A stretch of DNA of 37,113 nt from Eximiradius sp. (lineage in GTDB: Bacteria > Bacteroidota > Ignavibacteria > Kapaibacteriales > UBA2268). The notes beneath the pieces are model-generated. The model saw only the letters and a list, made by a program, of their open reading frames with translations, had not been told where the DNA came from and made no database searches. Below are positions 29,674 to 35,867 of this stretch, piece after piece. Both the position numbers and the translations under genes were made by a program. Positions within the stretch are counted from its first letter, which is position 1. Every line of letters starts with the position of its first letter. The stretch is from contig CAKZLY010000011.1 in NCBI GenBank assembly GCA_937127445.1, positions 1 through 37,113 of the forward strand. The letters are read 5' to 3'.

Positions 29674-30715
29674 AATCATTTTCATTCGAAGCATAAGAAA
29701 AATCATCAGGAATAAACAAAAACTTTGTGTTGAGATTCTCTATCGAATTTACTTTATACACCAAGTCAACCAACTTTTGCAAATAGTGTTGAACAAATTG
29801 CAAATCCGACATAATCACTTCTCGCCTAATAGAATAATGCGTCCTCGAAGCAGCATAAGAACCGCTATCAAGTTCAGTTGTGAGAGTTTGTGAAAGCAAC
29901 GCCTTCGATATCTCTGCATTACAGGTGCGGACAAGCTGATAGTAAAGTTCAACCGAACTTGTTCGAGATGGCTCAGTAAGCTTAATATCGATGCCCTCGG
30001 GAGCAACTATCACAGAGTTTTCCGCCATATTTACCAAGCTATCGGCAAGATCTTCGATTTCTTGGTTTGTTGCATATCTTTGATATTGCCCGATAAGCAA
30101 CGGCATACCATATCGCTCCATAAAATTCATCCAGAAACGAAAAGCTCCATTTTTAAAAGTGCATGACCAATAACACTTGCTAAGAAGCGCAGTACCATAT
30201 GGGTTTTGCAGAGTTGATTCATATTGCGGGCATATAATTTTTTCTTCGGGAAACTCAATAAATTCATTTTGGAGATTGCTTTTCAGCATCAGTTTTCCGT
30301 TAGCTGAAAATCCAAAGTAATCTTGTGGTAGCGGAATAAATCTATCTGGTACAATCGAAAATTCACTCGTATTATCTACTTTCCAGACAATCTCAATCGG
30401 CTGAAAACCAAATAGAATTGCGTTGAAAATACTGCTTATGAGCAAGCTTAAATCGATTTTCTCGAAAATCATTTTAATTTCGCGTCCGAATTTATCGTTT
30501 GTAGCGACTTCCCATTTGCAATTTGTAATTCCACTTTTGCGGGACTGAATGCAACTCCAAACGTGTGGGTCGTTCATCAAGTCGCGCAATGTTTCGTAGT
30601 TTCGCCCAGCATAGCTTAGCACTTTATCTGGATTTGGCAATAACCCGATGTATTTCATAAATGAGTATTGTCGAACGCGGCCTACAAGTTCTTGCGTGAG
30701 AATGTTTTTCTGCAT
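29672..30715 (-). CDS. Phage portal protein, DUF935/Mu gp29-like
   Basis: The portal is the dodecameric ring at one capsid vertex through which DNA enters and leaves. The 347-residue protein has family-like segments near the start (NDPHVWSCIQSRKSGITNCKWEV), in the middle (FGFQPIEIVWKV, NPYGTALLSKCYWSCTFKNG) and later (FMERYGMPLLIGQY, TELDSGSYAASRTHYSIRREV). Mu gp29 is longer (about 500 residues), so this form has a shorter C-terminus. AGGTGA precedes the ATG. In Mu-like phages the portal gene comes first, next to terminase; here it is the last gene of the operon and no terminase is found. The frame is intact. Confidence 0.88.
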   Translation of the reverse strand: MQKNILTQELVGRVRQYSFMKYIGLLPNPDKVLSYAGRNYETLRDLMNDPHVWSCIQSRKSGITNCKWEVATNDKFGREIKMIFEKIDLSLLISSIFNAILFGFQPIEIVWKVDNTSEFSIVPDRFIPLPQDYFGFSANGKLMLKSNLQNEFIEFPEEKIICPQYESTLQNPYGTALLSKCYWSCTFKNGAFRFWMNFMERYGMPLLIGQYQRYATNQEIEDLADSLVNMAENSVIVAPEGIDIKLTEPSRTSSVELYYQLVRTCNAEISKALLSQTLTTELDSGSYAASRTHYSIRREVIMSDLQFVQHYLQKLVDLVYKVNSIENLNTKFLFIPDDFSYASNEND

Positions 30716-30722
30716 AAATCAC

Positions 30723-31160
30723 CTATTTAATTTTTGCAATAATTAATCCAATAGCAACTCCCGAAACTGCATAAAGTAGTTTATCTTGAAGCAGGCAATC
30801 TTTCTCCGACTTACTAATGTTCAATATTGTCCGTTCGTAACGAAATGTATCAGGCATTGCAGCAAAACGTAGAAACAAACTGTTTTCTGGGTAGCTGTAA
30901 CTTATATTTACTGTATCTTTGCTTATCAAAGTGTCCAACGAAAAAGTAAAACCGTTAAATATTGTGTCCAAATGTTGAATTTTAGGTTTTACTTTGATTT
31001 TTATCTCTTTACGGGGCAACATTTTGACAACTGTATCGCGATAAACTTCTTTTTCGACAATGTAATCAACTTTATTATTTCTGTTAGACCCAAAAATCAA
31101 ATAAAACAATGCAAATCCCATCAAAAATCCTAAAAACAAAACAAACAAATTAGATTTCAT
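30723..31160 (-). CDS. Small membrane-anchored protein of the phage block
   Basis: The 145-residue protein has an N-terminal membrane helix (about residues 5-23). A charged middle follows (VEKEVYRDTVVKMLPRKEIK) with beta-prone stretches, and a second hydrophobic segment lies near the C-terminus (about 127-143). I do not recognise a family by sequence; similar proteins with this layout occur in phages and prophages of Bacteroidota. A role in lysis, such as a spanin-like link, is a guess from position. The start overlaps the previous gene by 11 bases, and the portal gene follows after 7 bases. Confidence 0.7.
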   Translation of the reverse strand: MKSNLFVLFLGFLMGFALFYLIFGSNRNNKVDYIVEKEVYRDTVVKMLPRKEIKIKVKPKIQHLDTIFNGFTFSLDTLISKDTVNISYSYPENSLFLRFAAMPDTFRYERTILNISKSEKDCLLQDKLLYAVSGVAIGLIIAKIK

Positions 31161-31608
31161 CGCTTTTGCTCACTCTAATAATCAACCGAAACAATAGATT
31201 TCGTGCATTTTCCGACTGAGTAACAAAAACCGAGAGTATGTCTTTTTGAGTAAGTTCGATGGACTCGTCTAAATTCACAGCCATGATATTAGAATTTGCT
31301 TCAATCGCTGAGAGCTGCTGAACGGTATTGCCATTTTGCTTAACCAAAAGAACAGCATTACCCACCAAAAGCCCAGATTCATAGCTAACGATTTCCGCTT
31401 TTTGCCCATTTGCAAAAAATATTCGGTGCGGGAAGAAATACTCACCTGCTGAAATTTCACCATATTTCGAAAAATCTACCACCAGAACGAATTCCGAAAG
31501 CAATAAATGATGCACCATCTCAACCAAATCACTTTGCAAGCGAATATTCCCCCCTATTGTTCCCCACATTGTTTGTTGCATAATTGCTGGGAAATAATAA
31601 AATGGCAT
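31150..31608 (-). CDS. Putative phage fibre-like structural protein
   Basis: The 152-residue protein has near its N-terminus the segment MWGTIGGNIRLQSDLVEMV (residues 14-32). It follows the W-G-x-I-x-G-x-I-x-x-Q-x-D-L pattern common at the start of phage tail-fibre and appendage domains. The rest is beta-rich with no known motif. It is far too short for a full tail fibre, so it may be a small capsid or neck appendage. AGGTG precedes the ATG. It overlaps the next gene by 11 bases. Confidence 0.65.
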   Translation of the reverse strand: MPFYYFPAIMQQTMWGTIGGNIRLQSDLVEMVHHLLLSEFVLVVDFSKYGEISAGEYFFPHRIFFANGQKAEIVSYESGLLVGNAVLLVKQNGNTVQQLSAIEANSNIMAVNLDESIELTQKDILSVFVTQSENARNLLFRLIIRVSKSDEI

Positions 31609-31618
31609 AAAACACCTA

Positions 31619-31957
31619 TTACTGAATTTCTAAGAAAATTCTAATTTTTCCACTCGTTGTTCCATTTGAATTATAACTAAATTTCACGTAACGAACCGAA
31701 GTAACCAACAAGAAAATGCTTGTATCTTGGGCGTTTGTGTTAGTCGAAATGGGGAGCACCACCCCAACAGACTTTATTATTCTATCGGGTGAAGCAAATA
31801 TTTCCAATCGTCCTTTCAAATCACCTTCGACATTTTCCCAAAGCACATTGAGCGACCTAACCTTCAGCGACGGCTTATGTTTGGAATAATCTATCGCTAT
31901 CCAATCAGTTTCGAAATCTTGCGATAAATCTGTATTTTCATATAATTTCATTAGCAT
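31619..31957 (-). CDS. Small beta-rich protein of the phage block, unknown function
   Basis: The 112-residue protein (start MLMKLYENTDL) has alternating hydrophobic and polar residues typical of a beta sandwich (SLNVLWENVEGDLKGRLEIF, VRYVKFSYNSNGTTSGKIRI). No signal peptide or membrane segment. I do not recognise a family. The ATG is chosen because GAGGTG lies 7 bases upstream; an alternative start 30 bases earlier would overlap the lysin gene. By position it may be a structural or adhesion protein. Confidence 0.65.
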   Translation of the reverse strand: MLMKLYENTDLSQDFETDWIAIDYSKHKPSLKVRSLNVLWENVEGDLKGRLEIFASPDRIIKSVGVVLPISTNTNAQDTSIFLLVTSVRYVKFSYNSNGTTSGKIRIFLEIQ

Positions 31958-31967
31958 CACTATCACC

Positions 31968-32555
31968 TCAAACAACGCTGAAACCAATAAGCCCTCGCAC
32001 TTTCATACGAGAGAGCGGATGAAGAATATTTCGCTTCTGAAAGAAAACGCCTTCATACTTCTTGCCTTCAACAACGGAACTCGAATTGAATGCAATTGTC
32101 CGGACAAAACCAGCCGCCAGTACCTCGACGACGCATTCTATATGTCCACGGAATGAGTTCTTCTGCTTCCAGACAATTAAATCATACGTGCAGGGATAGT
32201 AGTTAGTTTGCTTACCTTGCCTAATAGCAAAAGCAAACATTTCATTAGCGACAGCAGTCGCGGGAAGCGGATGAAAACGCTTTGGCAAACATAATTTACG
32301 TCTTGCTTGCTCGAAGCACCACCAGATGCCAGCAGCACAATACGCATAATTGCCCCGCAACCCAAGCAATTGAGTATATTTATTTACCTCGCCGTCGTTT
32401 CTGCCCGTTGCCTCGTAAATTCCAACTTGATTATACATTATTGCAATTGCCTCTTGCAGCAGCAGTCCATTGCAGGGAATTTCGTAGCGTTTGGCGGTAA
32501 TTGCTCCAAGCGGCAATAGCAAAAGCAGAACTCCATATAAACACCGTCTTTTCAT
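31968..32555 (-). CDS. Secreted NlpC/P60- or CHAP-like lysin
   Basis: The 195-residue protein begins with a clear signal peptide (MKRRCLYGVLLLLLPLGAITA). The mature domain matches the Cys-His amidase/peptidase pattern: Cys73 in YAYCAAGIWWCFEQA, His138 in RGHIECVVEV, and a possible third residue Asn157 in IAFNSSS; YDLIVWK precedes the His. Such enzymes cut peptidoglycan peptides or amide bonds. The start with GGAGG just upstream gives the signal peptide. It follows the holin-like gene by 8 bases, the classic lysis-cassette order. A Sec signal on an endolysin removes the need for a large-hole holin. Confidence 0.8.
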   Translation of the reverse strand: MKRRCLYGVLLLLLPLGAITAKRYEIPCNGLLLQEAIAIMYNQVGIYEATGRNDGEVNKYTQLLGLRGNYAYCAAGIWWCFEQARRKLCLPKRFHPLPATAVANEMFAFAIRQGKQTNYYPCTYDLIVWKQKNSFRGHIECVVEVLAAGFVRTIAFNSSSVVEGKKYEGVFFQKRNILHPLSRMKVRGLIGFSVV

Positions 32556-32563
32556 CTTCCCTC

Positions 32564-32866
32564 CTATATCTGAGTGAAATATACTCCAAGCACAACTAAT
32601 CCGATGCATACGTGAACGCCAAGGAATATATTACCCAGTGCGTTCCACATCTGATAACGCATAGTCTCGCTTCGCGATAGAATAAATGCAGCAATAGAGG
32701 TAATTCCAATTGCCAACGCCTCGAAAACAATCACGGCAACAACTGTCTCTTTTATTGCTGATTGCGACATAAAGAACAAGCCCAATGCAAAAGGAACAAA
32801 CCATATTAAATTACGTAGAATCCAACTTGCTGCTTTTGCCAGTTTATTTTTTTCTGAACATTTCAT
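32564..32866 (-). CDS. Holin-like small membrane protein
   Basis: The 100-residue protein has three predicted membrane helices (about residues 15-34, 41-63 and 76-98) and a charged N-terminus (MKCSEKNKLAKAA). Small size, three helices and position directly before a lysin gene fit a class I holin topology. I see no family signature, so the call rests on topology and context. It starts 3 bases after the stop of the gp36-like gene. Confidence 0.65.
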   Translation of the reverse strand: MKCSEKNKLAKAASWILRNLIWFVPFALGLFFMSQSAIKETVVAVIVFEALAIGITSIAAFILSRSETMRYQMWNALGNIFLGVHVCIGLVVLGVYFTQI

Positions 32867-32869
32867 TTC

Positions 32870-33295
32870 CTATTCCCTGAAATTTCTGAATTCTTCTAAA
32901 TGAGCATCATCAAAAAGACGCTCGCCCGAATGAAAAATAATTTTTAATGTTTTTTCTGGTAGTTGAATTTTCAAGTTGCCTGCGGAAATTTGTTCAAGCA
33001 GGCGAACTGCTTCTTTTTTTTCGTTAGTAACTTCAATTGGAACAAGCAATTCGCGATTTTTACGCAAGTAAAGATTATATATAGCGATTTTTTTCGTTAA
33101 ATGAAGAAGAATATTAGGTAATGAAGTTTCCTCTAACTCATATCGTGCAAAAACATATGCTTTCACTTCTTCGGTGGCTAATGAAAGTGCCTCATTAACC
33201 ACCGACTGAACTATTTCGCTGCCATCGCCAGAAAGCTCAGCAAGTTTGGTTTCGCCGAGTTCGGCAACTAAATCATCTATCGTTACCCACTGCAT
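32870..33295 (-). CDS. DUF1320/Mu gp36-like head-completion protein
   Basis: The 141-residue protein fits the small family of Mu-type head-tail connector proteins. It has an N-terminal WVTIDDLVAELGETKLAEL segment, a helical region (SVVNEALSLATEEVKAYVFARY, LTKKIAIYNLYLRKN) and a short C-terminal tail. In Mu these proteins are encoded after the major capsid gene, as here. I choose the ATG giving MQWVTIDDL because family members start this way; an in-frame ATG four codons earlier is possible. Its stop is 3 bases before the holin-like gene. Confidence 0.8.
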   Translation of the reverse strand: MQWVTIDDLVAELGETKLAELSGDGSEIVQSVVNEALSLATEEVKAYVFARYELEETSLPNILLHLTKKIAIYNLYLRKNRELLVPIEVTNEKKEAVRLLEQISAGNLKIQLPEKTLKIIFHSGERLFDDAHLEEFRNFRE

Positions 33296-33321
33296 AATAC
33301 TTCCCATACTTCTAAATAAAA

Positions 33322-33663
33322 TTATGGAACAAGAAGCACTTTGATAATACCACCGTTTGCTGTTGCTTCGAGAGATCGAGCATTGACAGCTGCCCCCGAG
33401 CTGGCAACCACAGCCCTGCCCTGAGAATCACTTGCGAGGTTTTCTCCTACCGAAATGCTTCCCACCGCCTCGACGGGAACTGTGCCATATGTAACTATGC
33501 TCGCATCTTTATTGGCTGCCCACTTGCGCTCCGTTACACCAAGAGATTTGCTTCCAGCAGTGCAATGCGAACCATTGAAACCAACAAAACGAAATGCCAG
33601 CAAATTATCGCTCGATTTAATTGTAACTTTCTGAACGGGCTGAAAAAGAACGCTGTTTTTCAT
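33322..33663 (-). CDS. Capsid cement/decoration protein, DUF2190-like
   Basis: The 113-residue protein is Gly/Ala/Ser-rich with short beta strands and shows the DUF2190 pattern (VPVEAVGSISVGENLASDSQGRAV, GSKSLGVTERKWAANKDASI). DUF2190 proteins coat and stabilise HK97-fold capsids. GGAGG lies just upstream of the ATG. It follows the major capsid gene by about a dozen bases, the usual place. Confidence 0.8.
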   Translation of the reverse strand: MKNSVLFQPVQKVTIKSSDNLLAFRFVGFNGSHCTAGSKSLGVTERKWAANKDASIVTYGTVPVEAVGSISVGENLASDSQGRAVVASSGAAVNARSLEATANGGIIKVLLVP

Positions 33664-33675
33664 ATTTCCTCCAAT

Positions 33676-34602
33676 TTATATTTGATTTAATATTAAACAT
33701 CCTGCTTGCGGTGAGGTTATCTTCAAGCAATAATTATCCGTTGCGCGAATTACTTTGATTTTTCCACCGTTTTCGTAGTAGGTGTCTATCTCAGGCATTC
33801 CACGTCTACGAAGTGCATAGCCAAAGCTAGGATTGAACTCACTACGGACCTCCGGCGAACTGTCATCAACAAATGCAAGTATTATGGAATTTCCCCAGAC
33901 ATTTTCGAAGCTTATTCCGTCGGGCGAGAACACAGTTGTAGCAATTTTTACTTTCGAAATTTCAAAGTAATCGGAAATAATTTTTGTATTTAGTGAAGTT
34001 ATTCCTGCATATTTAAATTTGTCCTGCAAGGAAACATCATTATTGATAATCTGATAAATCGGGTAGCTCAATATCATTGTATTGGGACGAATTCCAATGC
34101 TGGAACGAACTCGCTCAATTGCTTCCTTGATTATTTCAGTAGAATTATAAAATAAATTAACGGAACTTGTCTCATCTATGATAATTTTGTTGTCGCTGGG
34201 ATAATTATCAGGATTGGTTGCTATTTTTGCAGATTCAATTTCGCAATTGAGTTCCAAAATATCAATTAATTGGCGGACAGTATATTGTTCGTACTTGTAG
34301 AAATCATTGATTTGCTCTTCTTCGAGATAATCGACAGCCATCTCGACGTCGCGTTCGATTGTTTCAAACTCCAGCAAATCAAATTCAGTTTGCGGTAGGC
34401 GGTTGGAACTGCTGCCCATAGCACGTGCAGTCGAGCGTTCCACAAAAGCAGATTTGCCGAAAACAGGAATACGACCTTTCTGTTTGCTGACTTCGACAAC
34501 CGGAAAAAGCTCTTTCCCGACGTATTTGCGGTTCACATAGCCCTGTGCAAGCGTAGTTAGCACGGGGTCAAGAGTTCTTAATTCATAAGTTTGATTAGGC
34601 AT
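33676..34602 (-). CDS. Major capsid protein (HK97-fold)
   Basis: The 308-residue protein resembles a common phage major capsid family. The N-terminus is LDPVLTTLAQGYVNRKYVG. It has a long central helix (VRQLIDILELNCEIESAKIA), the segment NTMILSYPIYQIINNDVSL, and the C-terminal block FNPSFGYALRRRGMPEID followed by ATDNYCLKITSPQAGCLI. The shape fits the HK97 fold; the sequence is closer to this group than to Mu gpT as I remember it. It overlaps the protease gene by 8 bases, with GGAGGA before its ATG, so the two are translationally coupled. The frame is intact. Confidence 0.85.
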   Translation of the reverse strand: MPNQTYELRTLDPVLTTLAQGYVNRKYVGKELFPVVEVSKQKGRIPVFGKSAFVERSTARAMGSSSNRLPQTEFDLLEFETIERDVEMAVDYLEEEQINDFYKYEQYTVRQLIDILELNCEIESAKIATNPDNYPSDNKIIIDETSSVNLFYNSTEIIKEAIERVRSSIGIRPNTMILSYPIYQIINNDVSLQDKFKYAGITSLNTKIISDYFEISKVKIATTVFSPDGISFENVWGNSIILAFVDDSSPEVRSEFNPSFGYALRRRGMPEIDTYYENGGKIKVIRATDNYCLKITSPQAGCLILNQI

Positions 34603-35476
34603 TTTCTCCTCCTTGTAAAATATTTAATGCTTGCTGGTAGGTAATATTTGGGTTTTCCATAGTCATTTCTACCGCTCGGCGATGAATTTCGAGGCGATTT
34701 TCGTCAACTTTTTTCCCCTCGAACTGGTTTTCGATTTTGCCTACATTTGAAATAGATAATTGAGAGAAATACGCAGAAGGTTTTATGCAATCAAGAATAG
34801 ATATAAATTCCTCAGCAATATTAAATGAGATTTCTTCGTTGAATTTGCGAGATAATTCATCAGATTGGACAAGCAAATTAACAAGTTTCTCCTTGATTGC
34901 ATCGTTTTTGAGAAGTAGTTTGTTGCGTTCAAGATAATTCTCGATAAACTCGCTATATTCGAGCCTGCGAAGCCTATCACGAAGTTGAGTAATTTGTTCG
35001 TTGAGCAGTTTGTTTTGTTCGGAAAGTGTTTGTATTTCATCTTCTTCGTCTGTTTTGTCCAGAAATTCATAAGCAAAATAGTAGTAGTCGTATTCACCAT
35101 CGTCAAACGAAACTGGGGCAAGTCCATCAACTGCAGGATTTGCGGCTCCGAGCAATCCTACGTGCCGAAGAAGTAGTTCCGGAGTAAGAGCAATGGACAC
35201 TCGCCGAAATTTACCTTGGCGAACATCTTCGACAATTTCGCTTGATAATTCTTTGAGCTTTGCCAGAAGTTTATTGCCACGCCGAGCCAAACGCTCGACC
35301 CAACCATAAGCTGGAGCGTCGTCCTTCGGATGACCTTTCACAAGCGGAGCTTCGTAACCATGCTGAGTAGCTGCGTTGTAAGTGCGTTCAATTGCTTCAA
35401 GTGTAACACTATCAGCATAGAAAGGACGCCCCTTGCTATCGTTGAAACTTCCTGTTCGAAATACCTCAATCCACAT
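34595..35476 (-). CDS. Phage capsid maturation protease/scaffold, Mu gpI-like
   Basis: The 293-residue protein has the Mu I-like N-terminal domain: FRTGSFNDSKGRPFY, EAPLVKGHPKDDAPAYGWV (His49) and GKFRRVSIALTPE (Ser94), then LRHVGLLGAANPAVDGL. These fit the serine-protease core. The C-terminal half is helical and charged with a coiled coil at about 145-175, as expected for a scaffold. The ATG giving MWIEV is preceded by CGAGGT; an upstream ATG would add 11 residues without a good binding site. It is the first gene of the phage block and overlaps the capsid gene by 8 bases. A promoter-like site lies about 25 bases upstream. Confidence 0.85.
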   Translation of the reverse strand: MWIEVFRTGSFNDSKGRPFYADSVTLEAIERTYNAATQHGYEAPLVKGHPKDDAPAYGWVERLARRGNKLLAKLKELSSEIVEDVRQGKFRRVSIALTPELLLRHVGLLGAANPAVDGLAPVSFDDGEYDYYYFAYEFLDKTDEEDEIQTLSEQNKLLNEQITQLRDRLRRLEYSEFIENYLERNKLLLKNDAIKEKLVNLLVQSDELSRKFNEEISFNIAEEFISILDCIKPSAYFSQLSISNVGKIENQFEGKKVDENRLEIHRRAVEMTMENPNITYQQALNILQGGENA

Positions 35477-35506
35477 TTTTACCTCGAATAGTGTTGAACC
35501 TTGATG

Positions 35507-35538
35507 CAAATCTATCGAGGCATAGCGAACAGGCTAAA
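35507..35538 (-). promoter_or_regulatory. Putative Bacteroidota-type promoter for the phage block
   Basis: On the minus strand TAGATTTG (35507-35514) matches the -7 consensus TAnnTTTG. TTTA lies 20 bases further upstream (35535-35538) where TTTG is expected. The implied start is near 35500, giving a leader of about 25 bases to the protease ATG. The -33 match is imperfect. Confidence 0.45.
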
Positions 35539-35867
35539 CAGACAAATTTTAATTTTCTTAAAATCAGATTTTAAAAGTGTTTTTTTATTTTTCGGGCACG
35601 TTATTTTTTTCTTAAATAAGCAATACTAATAAATCATTATTTTCGTTAAGATATTAAATTTTATTCAAGTTTTCGTGTGCATTACCGAAAAATATACTTG
35701 AATAATTGAGCCGTTGATTGGGAAAAAATAATTAAAACAAAGTTCTTGAAAATATACGGAGGCTTTTTATTAAATTTATTTTGACGTTGTTTATTTCTAA
35801 ATTAAATTATTAATTAGATATTGTTGTAAAAAATATATTTCTATTGAACTATATAAGGGTTTTAGTT
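35539..35867. other. AT-rich intergenic region between phage block and chemoreceptor
   Basis: This stretch has no gene I can support. At 35663-35703 a nested inverted repeat (ATTCAAG...CTTGAAT outside, TTTTCG...CGAAAA inside, 10-base centre) could be an operator or an RNA hairpin. A GGAGG at about 35758 has no good start codon after it. I see no integrase site, no tRNA-derived attachment site and no flanking direct repeat matching the other end of the block. Confidence 0.5.

Noticed and set aside
32282-32519. Plus-strand small frames opposite the lysin gene
   Set aside because: They overlap a gene with signal peptide and catalytic motifs and have no start signals.
29672-35509. Complete Mu-like prophage
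   Set aside because: No transposase, terminase, tail or end sequences are visible; only a capsid and lysis subset is present.
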